NCBI GenBank assembly: GCA_905182985.1
Contig: CAJJDN010000156.1
Location: 33,046-97,045 of the forward strand
DNA length: 64,000 nucleotides
Direction: 5' to 3'
Source of the DNA: Paramecium sonneborni
Taxonomy: Eukaryota > Ciliophora > Oligohymenophorea > Peniculida > Parameciidae
The position numbers and the translations under genes were made by a program. Below, in pieces: positions 38,671 to 50,346 of this stretch (positions within the stretch are counted from its first letter, which is position 1; every line of letters begins with the position of its first letter). The notes under the pieces are model-generated. The model was not told the DNA's origin and made no database searches. It saw only the letters and a list, made by a program, of their open reading frames with translations.

Positions 38671-38881
38671 ATGGTAATAGCATTACACTTATTGTTTAAT
38701 AGGGAGCTCATAAATCCTTGAGAATGAAGAAAAGATTAATTAAAGCCAATAAATAAAATAGACCATTACCAAATTGGTTCAGATATAGAACTGATAATAC
38801 AATCAGGTATTTGATATTGCAATTTTTAGATATAATTCAAAGAGAAGACATTGGAGAAGAACTAAGCTTAATATTAATTGA
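38671..38881 (+). CDS. RPL39: Ribosomal protein eL39
   Basis: 52 codons. A 29-nt intron (38674-38702) sits directly after the ATG, and a second of 23 nt at 38807-38829. The product reads M-GAHKSLRMKKRLIKAN, QNRPLPNWFRYRTDNTIR, YNSKRRHWRRTKLNIN, a full match to the eL39 family (usual length 51). Structural protein of the large subunit exit tunnel. The start-adjacent intron means the initiator codon is split from the rest of the protein. Confidence 0.95.
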
Positions 38882-38959
38882 GTTATGATTAACATTATTA
38901 CATGTACAAATTAGTATTAATACTTATTTTAATACATTTATATTAATTTATTTAAATTT

Positions 38960-39822
38960 TCAATATATTAATAACTCAATTGATTTGTTAGTTTTTAAAT
39001 ATAAATGTTCTATACTATTCCCTTTACATTGTGTTAGTAATTTAGCAATAAAATCAATTGCTCCTTTCAAAACATTATCAATAGTTCCACTTTGACCAAC
39101 TTTCCCAATCGGAATAATTTATTTGGCTTGATTTCTCATTACACTGAAGGTACTTCCAATCAAATGTTGAATGTATTCTGAATATTCTTGAATATTATAA
39201 TGTTTCTTATAATCAAAAGGTACTTTAGATGGATGAAATGGGAATATTTTCCTAAAATTTAATAGGTTTTATATTACTTGCTAGGTTTCTTATCAATTAT
39301 CTTATTATAGAGTGTATAATCAATAAGAATCAAATCAAGATTAGGGAAGGATTTTCCAGCTAAATATAAATTTTAACTCATAACATTATATTATGGATAT
39401 TTTTTTTAGAATTCTTCTAGAATATCACCATGTACAACAAATCCAATTTTGGAATGTATAGCTTCTTTGAGAGGACTAATTAGAGAAATAGATTACATTT
39501 ATATAATTGGTGTTTCAATTAATTCTGGTATTTTTTGTAATTCAGCTATTAAATAAATTTTGCGATCACCATCATTATTAGAGTAATAGTATTTATTAAG
39601 TGAATCAATAATAGATTGAATTTTAGATTAATCTAATTACACCTTCTTTTCTGTAATAAATTAATGTTTTCTAAATTAAGAATTGGTACTTTTAAGTGCA
39701 TCTGATTTTTTTTCAGTTTTCTTGATAGAAACTTTTAATTAAGTAATTGGAGCTTTTTTAAGAGCTTATGATTGCATATCCATTTTAATTTTTTTGATGA
39801 CTTTAGATTTATGTAAACCCAT
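38960..39822 (-). CDS. Ribosomal L1-domain nucleolar protein (RSL1D1/Utp30-like)
   Basis: 278 codons after one 26-nt intron (GTAATATAAAACC...TTTTAG). Basic N-terminal extension (MGLHKSKVIKKIKMDM), then an L1-type fold: KIYLIAELQKIPEL, HSKIGFVVHGDILEEF, NLDLILIDYTLY, KIFPFHPSKVPF, SVMRNQAKQIIPIGKVG and NVLKGAIDFIAKLL. This matches Utp30/Cic1/RSL1D1, rRNA-processing factors, rather than cytosolic uL1. Convergent with eL39, 78 bp away. Confidence 0.8.
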
Positions 39823-39983
39823 AATAAAATAATAATTAGTAAAAATAATATTGAGATTAAATGGATATAGATAATAAAATTAGGATAAAATATGGATGAG
39901 AATAAAAAAAAATAAGGATATGAAATAAAAAAAATAGTAGTTCTATGTAAAAAAAAAAAATAATTAACGAAATAAATAAATAT

Positions 39984-41811
39984 ATGTAACAATCTACTGC
40001 AAAAAATCTAAGGGACTTACTGATAAAACAATAAATGAATTCTAAGATTCATTTTAAAGGTGAGCCAATAAAAGCAGCAGTTAGAAAGCAATCTGGAACT
40101 TGGGAATGTTAATGTAATTAAAAACATTGTGCAATATGTACTCGTAAGAAAGTGAATTAGAGTCCAATGATTAGATAATAATAAGATTCAAAAAGAGATA
40201 TAAAGGTTGGTAGTTCAATATCAGCTCATTAATCACCTAATAGAGAGAAATAAAGTTAATTATTGATTAGTCGTCAACCATCAGCAAAGAAACCATAATA
40301 TGCAGATAATATCATATATCATAAAAGTAGTATTAGCAACTCCTAAGTGTATGAACATAGTTATCAATTAAAAAGTAAGGTAGTAGTACCAAAAAAAGTA
40401 GAGAGTAAAAGTATGTTGAGTAATACATAGATGTCATTTAAATTGAAATTAGCTAGTAAATACAACTCTGCTAATTCAGTTAATTCAATCAATTCATAAT
40501 CTCGATCTGAATAAATATTAAACTCAATATCTGAATCAACTCCTAATTCTCCTAAAAAAGAAAAAATATCTCATGGACGTAAATCTGAATTAAATGATAA
40601 AACATAATTAGTGGCATAATAAATTGAAACTATTCCTCCTGAAATTGTAGGACGTTAACATTTTAAATTTTTATATGTTATTGGAAAAGGAGGATTTGGA
40701 AGAGTGTGGAAAGTAGAAATGAAAAAAAATAAAAAAATGTATGCTTTAAAAGAAATGTCGAAAGCTAAAATTATATAAAAACGTAGTGTAAATTCTGTAC
40801 TAAATGAGAAATATTTGTTAGAACATTTACATCATCCTTTTCTTGTGAATATGTCATATGCATTCTAAGATAGAGAAAACCTATTTCTAATCATAGATCT
40901 TTTAACAGGTGGTGATTTAAGATTTCATTTAGGAAAAATTAGACGATTTAGCGAAGCATAAACAAGTATCATTCTTTATTATAATTATCAGAGTTCTTTG
41001 TTGCTTGTATTTTACTCTCTCTAACATACTTACATTAACATGGAATTATTCATAGAGATCTAAAACCAGAAAATCTAGTACTTGAAGAAGATGGATATAT
41101 GAGATTAACTGATCTTGGAATTGCACGTATAAATAAAGGTAATAATGCTGGAGATACTTCTGGTACTCCTGGTTATATGGCACCTGAAGTCATGTGTAGA
41201 ATGGATCATTCAATTGTTGCAGATTACTATGCTTTAGGAGTCATTACATATGAATTAATGCTTGGACGTAGACCATATAATGGTAGAACTAGATAAGACA
41301 TTCGTGAATAAATCTTAGCTAAATAAGTTTAAGTTAGAAGAGAAGAAATGCCTAATTATTGGAGTGAAAATGCTATGGATTTTGTTAATACAGTATTAAT
41401 AGTAACTTATTCAGTTAATTTAACGTAAACCAGAAAGAAGATTAGGAGCCAATGGAATTGAAGAAATTCTTCACCATCCTTGGCTTAAAGGATTTCCATG
41501 GGATGATCTATTAAAAAAGAAACTGACAGCTCTTTATATTCCAGGAGTAATATAAATAATAAAAAATTTAGGCTGTAGACAATAATTTTGATTTTTAAAA
41601 TTAGATATCTGAAGAGACTTAATTGAATGATGAATAATTACTTGAGAATTAAGTGATGCTTCGTCGAGATACTGTTTAAGGTAATAAAAAAAATATGTAA
41701 ATAGCATTATTTGATGGTTATCAATATGATGTCGATCTCTCAAAATTATAGCATCAATAAACTCAAAAAAATACACAGAGAAGATTTTAATAATCGCCAG
41801 ACAAAAAATGA
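39984..41811 (+). CDS. STK32/AGC-like Ser/Thr kinase
   Basis: 584 codons after three introns (26, 22 and 25 nt); length closes exactly. The N-terminal 200 residues are S/Q/K-rich with a cysteine/histidine cluster (WECQCNQKHCAICTRKK). Kinase domain: [100 protein letters not shown], and a tail FPWDDLLKKKLTALYIPG like the STK32 (YANK) AGC extension. All catalytic residues are present; DFG is DLG. It is the intact relative of the gene at 27458. Starts at the first ATG; the next in-frame ATG is 17 codons on. Confidence 0.88.
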
Positions 41812-41879
41812 AATTTATATTTATATATAAATATATGATATATATTAGTTAATAATAATTTGTATCTATTGATATTGTA

Positions 41880-43154
41880 TCATTATCCTTTTCTTGCTGA
41901 AACAGATTACTATTTGGTGACTGCATGTTCTTCAATCAAAGAATCTCCAACATATTCATTAACTCGTTTTTTAAGATATTCATTAACTGTAGAAATTTTC
42001 TCTCTATAAATCAATAAAGATTCTTCTAATAATTGATTTTCTTCGTGTCTTTTTGATTTTTCAGCATTGTACAATTTCTTTTTATAATTATACTCTTCTA
42101 AAAAGAAAGATAAATTTATAAATTACCTTAAGTTAAACTTAGAATTCTCATACTTTAATCTTATAACTCCTTCTTTTTAGTTAAAATATCAGAAGCTAAT
42201 TCTTTATCATTTTGTAAGGAATTTAAGAATTTAGCCTTAGCATCATATTCTTATTTCAATGATTCTTATTCAGCTAATAGATTAGTTTTGAAATCAGCAA
42301 AATCATTGGCAGATTATATTTCTTATTCTTCTAATCCTTTAATGGTTTCTCTTAATTTCTCAATCAATTATTATATAACTCCAACAACATCTTTAGTCAT
42401 TAATTAGATTAATTATTCAGAATTAGCTCTCTATCCTAAGAAATAATTGATTATATATACTGGTTTATGAGAATGAAGTTTAATCATCTCCTAATTTAAC
42501 AAAATCTTAAACTGCTTATTCTTCAAAAAGATTGGCATATTTGCTTAATTTCTCAGCATAATCACCAAAATGACTTTTTTCGACTAGATTTGTTTATTTA
42601 TTTTAAGCATCACTTCTAACCCAATCAAGTACTGATAGTGCATTTTTATACTCTCTAAGGGTGTCAATAAATAAAGCATTAGCTTCACAACGTTATCTAT
42701 AATATAATAATAATATATGAATACTCAGCTAAATTTTCTAATTTAAGTTCATTTGCTTTATATCTCTTATTATTCCAATTCAAGTAATCTGTAGTTTGTT
42801 GAATCTTTAAACTTAATTAAGTTAAATAAAGTATTACTCAACAGCTTCAAGATCTTATGAGGCAACTGCAGCACTCTTAGAATTAACATTGACAATTCCT
42901 GAGAATTCATTTATATCTTATAAGATAGCATTCTCAAATCTCTAGAATGTAAGATCAGCTTTATCTTAAGCTTCAACATTAGCCCCTTGTAAATCTTCCA
43001 AGAGTGTCAATACAGATTATATGGCATCCTAAGAACTCATTACATTTGTCTTAGAACTAAGCAAATTCAAAAAATCTGTATTGATCTTCTTTGGACTGCA
43101 TAAAACACTTTAACTCAATAGTAAAATCACTAGCACTCCTGTTATACTCTTCAT
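41880..43154 (-). CDS. Trichocyst matrix protein
   Basis: Signal peptide MKSITGVLVILLLSQSVLC followed by the helical, A/E/Q/D-rich sequence of trichocyst matrix proteins: DAIQSVLTLLEDLQGANVEA, DLTFQRFENAILQDI and AAVASQDLEAVEQ. The C-terminus reads STVNEYLKKRVNEYVGDS. Several small introns. These proteins are proteolytically processed in the secretory pathway and crystallise in the trichocyst core, expanding on discharge. A second family member lies at 46920. Strong marker that the organism bears trichocysts. Confidence 0.85.
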
Positions 43155-43203
43155 TATTTATTTTATTATCACTACAAATACCGTTTTTATTAATATTAAT
43201 TAA

Positions 43204-44393
43204 TCACTATTGCTATTATCTAGATTCCTTCTATTCTCCATCGCTATCCTAATCATTCTCTGAATCATCATCAGACTCTATCTAATCTCCATTTTATAAT
43301 TTTGCTATCATCTCATAAAAGTCATCATCTCAAGGATTTCCAAACAAATAAATCTTGCTCTGCATCAATTTATACTTTCGATATTCCTTTCAATCTACAT
43401 ATATTCATTATCTGTTACACTAAATTCCAAGTATTTTATTCTGATTACATCTCCTATTAACAAATTTGACATTTCTATTGGAATTATTATCTTAGATTCA
43501 TCAATCATGCATGTATTGAATGCCAATCTAAACATAAATTTCAATCTTAAACTTCCACAATGGAAAAACTTTATTAGAATATCTCCATATATCACTAGAT
43601 TCAATTATAAAACCAACTCATTTCCTTTGTATTCATAATTCTTCATTTGTGCTACCTATAACCCACTAAATATTCTATTCGATAAAATATTCACGATATT
43701 TACTTTCACATATTCTTAACTGTGTATATATCTGAATATGGTTTACATGTATTACCAGACATTTTAGGTGAAGGGCTGTATTTATTTATATATCATATTT
43801 ACCCAATAAAAGAGATTGCCAATAACTTCTTGATTAAAATATTCTATATATCTAATTTATGATGGTTAGGTCACTCCTGATTTAGCTTTATTAAATCTTT
43901 TTTGGAATTATAGAGTCTAGCTTCATCTGTATTACTTGCTCTTCCACAATATATTAAGTAACAAAAAATTAATGTTCCTGTTCTTCCTTTTCCTGTTAAC
44001 AATGAATGATTGCAATATGATTGATATCTTCATTTAAAAATAAATTCACTTTTTTGCAAATATCAAATAACATATCGATTGGAGGTGAATGATGATCTTC
44101 CCATGCAAACTCAAGAATCTGAGATTAATATCACTCTAATTACTCTGTTTTCTCCAAAAATTCTCATAATTATATTTCCTATTACTCAAATTATACAACA
44201 TGTATTGATCACTATGATGTTCTTATAAAAATTTAACAACATCATCTATATTATTTCTGAAAGTAATTTCAAATCCAAAAGCTGGAAATGACATTGCAAT
44301 AACTCAATTGGTAATACAAGTTAGATCCAAATTATATTGTCCATTAATAAATCTAACTTTTTATGCTGAAACTAATTCTCTAAAGAAATTCAT
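43204..44393 (-). pseudogene. PTEN: PTEN phosphatase homologue with disrupting changes
   Basis: Clear PTEN: MNFFRELVSAQKVRF, LDLTCITN, VIAMSFPAFGFEITFRNN, DDVVKFLQEHHSDQYMLYNL, HIAIIHC, GKGRTGTLIFCYLIY, then the C2 domain VIYGDILIKFFHCGSLRL. Problems: a TGA lies in frame at 44304-44306 where PTEN has a YPN/TKN turn; the P-loop has five bases (43994-43998) between HC and GKGRTG where six are needed; and a TGA at 43330-43332 separates the C2 end (KIYLFGNP) from an acidic tail (ESDDDSENDQDSDGE) like PTEN's own. A 27-nt intron follows FYW, and one of 32 nt may precede EYRKY. Recent pseudogene or sequence errors. Confidence 0.75.
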
Positions 44394-44492
44394 CTATACA
44401 TCTAATAATAATTATTATCTATATAAAGTGTTATTAAATTTGAATACTTACTAAATAACAATGTATATAATGAAATATTAAAATTAAATTAA

Positions 44493-44990
44493 ATGTATAT
44501 TAGTCTTTCATCTCAGAATAAGACTTGGTGGACTCATACTTCATTGGTACCAACAGAAACTCATGATAAAGTGTCTTACTTAATAAATGGAGTGAATAGT
44601 TTCTAAAATAAAACATCATTGATTTCAACTTATTTAAGTTTGGAAGCAGTTAATAGGATTCCAGTTGCCAAGAAATTAGCAATATATTTTAAAGCTGGCA
44701 TAGTTGGTGCCATATTCTTAGGATCAAGGTAAATAGGAATAAATAATAATATAAGAATTGCAGCAGCATCAATTTATGAAAGAAACATAAAATCTGAAGT
44801 CAGTAAATTATTAGATGGTGCACCAATTTGGGAAAATAAGTTTGATGTACCTGAATTGGATAAGAAATTCTTCTTCATAGATGATGATAACAATTTCGAA
44901 CCCTCTTTATGGCATCATGGAATGTATTAATTATTTTATAAAAAAAGCAACTCAATTGAGAAGCCTAAGTTATTCTACAAGCATGAGTGA
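44493..44990 (+). CDS. Hypothetical protein with one membrane segment
   Basis: 156 codons after a 27-nt intron (44729-44755). Reads MYISLSSQNKTWWTHTSLVP, SLEAVNRIPVAKKLAIYF, a probable single membrane helix KAGIVGAIFLGSRIAAAS, then soluble sequence (APIWENKFDVPELDKKFFF) ending EKPKLFYKHE. The style (short soluble N-terminus, one helix) recalls ciliate-specific mitochondrial inner-membrane subunits, but that is only an impression. No family recognised. Lies 54 bp before uS15. Confidence 0.65.
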
Positions 44991-45044
44991 TTTTAATCAT
45001 TTAATGGATAAAATTTAAAATAAAATTAAATCTTTAAATAAATT

Positions 45045-45590
45045 ATGGGACGTATGTAAGCTAAGGGAAAAGGAAAGGGTATCTCTGGATCAGCCCTTCC
45101 ATACAAAAGAAAAGCTCCAAAATGGTTGACACTCTCATCTAAGTCCATCGTTGATTAGATTGTAAATTTGGCAAAGAAAGGTACAAGAATAATTTAAATA
45201 CAGGTCTTAATGGATCATAAATTGGTGTTTACTTAAGAGATCAATAAGGAATTCCATAAACCAGATTCTTAACTGGTCAAAAGATCTTAAGAATCTTAAA
45301 GAAAAGAGGTAATTCTTTCCCTTATTGACTCAAAATCAAGGTTGTGCTCCTAAAATCCCTGAAGACTTATATGCTCTTATCAAAAAGGCTGTCCAAATCA
45401 GAAAACATTTAGAAAAGAATAGAGGAGATATTACAAGCAAATTCAGATTGATTTTGGTTGAAAGCAGAATTCATAGACTTAGCAGATATTATAGAAGAAC
45501 CTAAAAATTACCATCAAATTGGAAATAGTAATCTTAAATCTCTAAATATTTAGTGTATCAAAGACTGCATCTGCCTTAATCGGTTAATGA
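45045..45590 (+). CDS. RPS13: Ribosomal protein uS15 (RPS13)
   Basis: 154 codons after introns 45181-45203 (23), 45309-45340 (32) and 45528-45553 (26). [99 protein letters not shown] and [11 protein letters not shown] match eukaryotic uS15 along its whole length. Small-subunit structural protein. The last exon restores the family C-terminus, confirming that splice. Confidence 0.96.
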
Positions 45591-45644
45591 GAAAACAATT
45601 TAATCAATATAGTACATTATTAATAATAATATAAATTAAATAAA

Positions 45645-46283
45645 TCAAGATGCCAAAAAAAGAGAATTTTTTTTTCTACTTATTCCCATCATAAACTATT
45701 CAAATTACTTTTTAAATTCCCAAAATTGATCAGAAACATTAGCTAAACCTTGCCATTAAGATTCCATTCGAGCTTTAATTAAATAATTTCTATTTACCAT
45801 CAAATGATTTAAATTATTCATGTAATTCATCTCTATTTATTTTAATCTTCTCTACCTTAATATTAAGCAAATCAATTTTATTCTCTAAACCTTTTTCTAT
45901 TTCACAAACATTCTATCCAATTTTATTTAATTATTCAAATATTTTAACATCTTCATTATTTATTTCATGACTTTATTTAATTGTTATATTTTTTTATAAG
46001 CTTTAAATTTCAATTCCCTCTAAGTCACATTATAATTCTTCTCGAATACCTTCTAAACTTTATTTTAAATATTAAAGGATGCTCCTTTTTATATTTAATT
46101 ATTTTATACAATTATGCTTCCACTAATTGAGTTTACAATTATTCTAATTTTTAACAAAGTTCTTTCCAATTAGAATTGCCTTCTTTTGGAATATGTAAGA
46201 ACTTCATGTTAACTATAAAATCTTACATTTCTAATTATTTATTCAACTCTCTATGTAAATTAATCAGAGTGTTCGAAATCCAT
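45645..46283 (-). CDS. Coiled-coil protein
   Basis: 187 codons after three 25-nt introns; length closes exactly. Reads MDFEHSDQFTQRVEQIIR, NWKELCQKLEQLQTQLVEA, a long heptad-rich section (NVCEIEKGLENKIDLL, VEKIKINRDELHEQF) and an aromatic end MESQWQGLANVSDQFWEF. Probably an elongated dimeric coiled coil, possibly a cytoskeletal or basal-body component, but no family is recognised. Each intron contains a TGA or shifts frame, so the model is well constrained. Confidence 0.7.
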
Positions 46284-46321
46284 AAAAATAATTAAAAAAA
46301 ATAATAATAATAATAATAAAT

Positions 46322-46892
46322 TCATTTCTAGTCGCACAATTACATAAAAAGCTGTTCTTTCAATGAATCTATCAATTCAGCTTCATTTGGTACATCAAAT
46401 GACTCATTTTGTATTTTTTATTTTGTTAATTGAGCTCTGCACATTGGACATGAATTTTATTCTTTGAGTTTAAACCATCCATCTATACAATTTAAACAAT
46501 AACTATGTCCACAAGGCAATAATTTATCTATCTTTTTTTCAAAACATATTTGACAAATACCATCTTCTTTTGATGGATCAGACATTAATATTGATGATAA
46601 ATCTTCCAATAATTGTTTGCTATAGTAGAATCTCTCCTAAGTAATTTAAAAATATTGATTGTCTAAAATTATTCGAATACAAAGAATGTCCTACTTTTTT
46701 AAAAAAGATAATGAATCAATTAAATTTTCTTTCCTTTCAATTACCTCTGCAAGTAACTATTTACCCAAACTAGATCTAATTGTTGGGGATCTTGAATTAC
46801 AACATAGAATACTTGGTTAATAGATTAAATGTAGTCACATCCTTAATTAATACATTTAATGGTCTTTGTTATTAAGTTTATTGTTGTCCCAT
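46322..46892 (-). CDS. RING-finger protein, RNF141-like
   Basis: 182 codons with one 22-nt intron (GTATTCTATGTTG...TCAAG, AAG acceptor). Starts MGQQQTQQQ: Gly2 is a likely myristoylation site, and RNF141 also begins MGQQ. C-terminal C3HC4 RING: CQICFEKKIDKLLPCGH, SYCLNCIDGWF, SCPMCRAQL, with all eight metal ligands present, then a short acidic tail. Expected to be a membrane-anchored ubiquitin ligase. Starts 27 bp after the end of the trichocyst gene on the same strand. Confidence 0.78.
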
Positions 46893-46919
46893 AATAATAT
46901 TTAATATTTATGATTAATC

Positions 46920-48079
46920 TCAGAATCTGCCACCAAGGTATTGGGATGTAGCTGTTAATTTTTCAGTCAAATGCTCTAATATTCTCTCTAATATTTCTTA
47001 TTATCTTGTTCTCTCTGAAGATTAAAAGCTGTAAGTGTTTTCTTAGAGATCACACCATTCATGTTCAGCATCTAAGGTTTCTTGGGCTTATTCTAATTCC
47101 AACTAATATTTAATAGATTTTTTCATTTCTTACTTGATGAACTTCATAGAAATGAGTAGCTGTATCAATATTGGTCTTAAATGTTTAAATTGCTTATTCT
47201 AATTGATTCTTTCTATCAACCAATCTATTGTGTTCATTGCTCAAATGTGTAGAAAATTCAACCCATCTTTATGCTTATCTATTCTCAGTGTCCTATTATT
47301 ATTTAATCTCATTTTCTTTACTTCTAAAACTGATCTTGCTTCAACCAATTGTTATCTAAGTTATGAAAGTAATTAAAGAATTCTTTAGATTGCCTTTTAA
47401 TCAACCTTTGTGGCTAATTCTGTTAAGGCAGTGACAATTGGTTAGAAAAGAGCACCGTGACTCTCATTTTCAATCAATCTCTTTTATACAGCTTCAAATT
47501 TTGGTTTAAGTTCAGCAAATGTGGCACCTAAAGAAAGATGTTAGACTAATTTAGTAGCTTCATCAACAGCTGCAATAGCATCATCATGTTCACCATTCTT
47601 TCTAACCCAAGTATCATGAGCTTTATTTCTGTTAGCTTCTTCTTGAGCAAATGTTCTTTCATTACTTTCAATATCCTTTAAATAAAATAGATTATTACTT
47701 AGATAGTTTATCTGACATCATTTTCAGCTTCAGCTAAAGCTTTTTCATTATCTTCTCTCATTTAAGCATTAGCAGCAACTTAAGCTGTGTGATAAGCAAT
47801 AGAGTTTTCTAAATCTGTAACAATACGAGTGCATGCTGCTCTGTCAACTCTAATTACGTTGTCGTGTTTATTTTAATCATCAACTAATCCAGCCAAGACT
47901 TGATTGAGTAAAACTAAGATTTCTTCAGCATTTCCTCTAGCTTGTAAATACATTTGGACAGTTGAGAGAATAGAATTTCCAAAGTTATCAGCGTCAATTT
48001 CTGCCAAAATAGTTTTGGTATCCTTTTGAACAGCAAATACAGATGAAACAATCAATGCCAAAGCTATGAGTTTGTACAT
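46920..48079 (-). CDS. Trichocyst matrix protein
   Basis: Signal peptide MYKLIALALIVSSVFA, then TILAEIDADNFGNSILSTV, QMYLQARGNAEEILVLLNQ, DRAACTRIVTDLENSIAYH, ESNERTFAQEEANRNKAHDT and a C-terminal DAEHEWCDLQENTYSF, the pattern of Paramecium trichocyst matrix proteins (T1/T2/T4 type). At least two introns (one of 31 nt near the 3' end). Roughly 360 residues, the usual precursor length. Cleaved in the secretory pathway and packed as the crystalline trichocyst core. Confidence 0.92.
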
Positions 48080-48291
48080 TAATAATAAAAATAATGAAAA
48101 CGGATCAATAAATTTATATTAATATTAATAATATTGAATAGGATGATAAAAAGAAGTGCATAATTATATGAAAAGAATGTATTGTATGATATGAATTTCT
48201 TGTAAAATTGTAATAATAAAATAAGATGGTAAGTTTAAATAAAAATAAATAGAAATTGTTTTTAATTTAATGATTAGATTGAATTTTACAA

Positions 48292-49199
48292 TCATTTATT
48301 AATAGTTGTTCCTAAGAGATCATCTAAATATGTGAATGTCGATGAGTAATTTCCAGTATTCAAACTATGATGTTTGGAGTGGAATTCAGAATGAGTTGTT
48401 AAAGGTAAATGTTGATACACATCCCATGGGAAATTGAAACCAGAATGATCTGATAATGTTTTATGAGTAGCTAATCCAACAAATACAAGAATAGTGATCA
48501 TATGTGTTTGATATCCTAATAAAATTGGTCCAGCAATTACTGGAATTAAATTGCCTAAGATATATTCAAAAGGATGAGCAAATTCAGCTGACCATGATAC
48601 TAATCAAAATATTTATTATTAATTTACCTGTAATGTTATAAATATGATGTACTTTATGAACTTTTCCATAAAAATATGGTGTATGTAATAATCTATGACT
48701 AAAATAAAACAACACATCTTCTATTATTCCAAAAACTAATATTTACCAACTTATTTCAAATACAGTTGGGAAGGTTTCATCAAAACGAGTATCCAATTTA
48801 AAACAACTAGCACTATATGCCACACCTATCATGATGAATTGATTAATAATCACATTTTTCCAATATAATCTCTTCATTTCTTACCATACTTTAGAATCTT
48901 TTCCATCCCAAGGCCATGGTTTCTAAATTTATAATTCTTTTATACTTATTCAATTTTTGCTTTACTTATGTATTTGCTTTTACTTTCATAACATGCCATA
49001 TAAAATCCATTAACAATTATGTATGTAATCAAGTGAACTACATACAATGATACAATAAAGAATAATTGTTCTAAAATTAATATCCATAATTACTTTCTTC
49101 AATATTATTTGGCCAAACACACATCAAACATATCTTACCTATCAAAAAATACACAAACAACCCTGTAATACTGCATACCTTTATCAATGACAATTACAT
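48292..49199 (-). CDS. Fatty acid hydroxylase/sterol desaturase family membrane enzyme
   Basis: 277 codons after introns of 23, 23 and 28 nt; length closes exactly. Several membrane helices (LFFIVSLYVVHLITYIIV, FGIIEDVLFYF) and the three histidine boxes: HRLLH, HKVHH and HSEFHSKHH, which bind the di-iron centre. KPWPWDGKDSKVWQEMKR before the second helix pair is reminiscent of C-4 methylsterol oxidase (ERG25/SC4MOL). ER membrane enzyme acting on a sterol or fatty acyl substrate; exact substrate uncertain. Confidence 0.85.
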
Positions 49200-49276
49200 T
49201 ATTTAATATATATATATCTTATTTATAATTGTTCGCTATGTAAACTTTAGTTAATTTATTAATTCTCTATAATAAA

Positions 49277-50147
49277 ATGGGCTCTTTTAATGAGGGTAAG
49301 ATAGAACTTTAAATGATCAAAACTTAAGTCTCTTTTTCAAGAATTTATTAGATAAATATTAATCATCTCTTCAACTATTTGAATAGACCAAAAATAAATT
49401 CAAGGTAGGAGTATCAAATATCAGAAATTTTAGTTATAATATAATAAATCTCTTGCCATTAAGATATTTTTTAGTAATTGAAGAACATCTACTAGAGGTA
49501 TAAAAAAAGTTAATATAATTCAAAAACTTAGAAAGAAGACAGCAATTAAAACTCAGATTAGAAATAAAGAGTCTTATTTGTATAAAAATTAATTAAAAAT
49601 AGCAAATATGATTATTTATTAAAGAATTAAGAAAGTCTAATAAGAGATAAGAGTTAGTGAATCATGAATAAAAAATAGATATTCTGATAGATTCAAAAAG
49701 AAATTAATATTTTTAAAATGATCGCATTTATGATACATTTTGATATTACAAGTATTTATAAAAATTATACCTACAATGAAATAGTATTAAAATAGACTAT
49801 TGAATTCATCATAAAAAGATATGGTAAATTTGAGATTTATTCCATTAGAAACTTAATCTTAATCTTAAAACATAAAAAAATGCTAAGATATTGGTTTTAA
49901 TTGGAAATAAAGAAATTTATATAATATAAATGAGATTTATATAATTATTTTAATTTAAGATCAACAGATATTTGAAATTATTGTATTTCTAGAAAATGAT
50001 TTAAATAATTAATAGTAATAAATTAGTTTCGTTGAAGTTATCAAAGGAAATTCAATATCTAGTAGAATTTTGACAGGAAAATAAATTATTAATTTAATAA
50101 GTTTGGGGAGAGCTTAAGAAAAGAATTATGGAAATAGAGTATCTTGA
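49277..50147 (+). CDS. Hypothetical protein, exon structure unresolved
   Basis: Coding-like segments in more than one phase: an early block (SLFFKNLLDKYQSSLQLF, LPLRYFLVIEEHLLEVQKK) and a late block that starts near 49780 (MKQYQNRLLNSSQKDMVNL) and ends ISSRILTGKQIINLISLG, GRAQEKNYGNRVS. I could not find introns that join them cleanly from an ATG, so the coordinates are only the outer limits (ATG at 49277, TGA at 50145-50147). No family recognised. Confidence 0.4.
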
Positions 50148-50346
50148 ATAAAATGAATAAAATATTTTCGCATATTATTAACATTAAATTAATTCTGAAC
50201 ATAAATTGAATAAAATAAGAGATTGACAAAAATAATTTATCATTCTATTTGAAAATAATTAAGTATTGATGTTTAGTAAACTATGGTAAAGGATAAAAAA
50301 AAAAGAGATAACAAAAAGTTTTGTAGTATTTATAAAAGTTTAAAAT

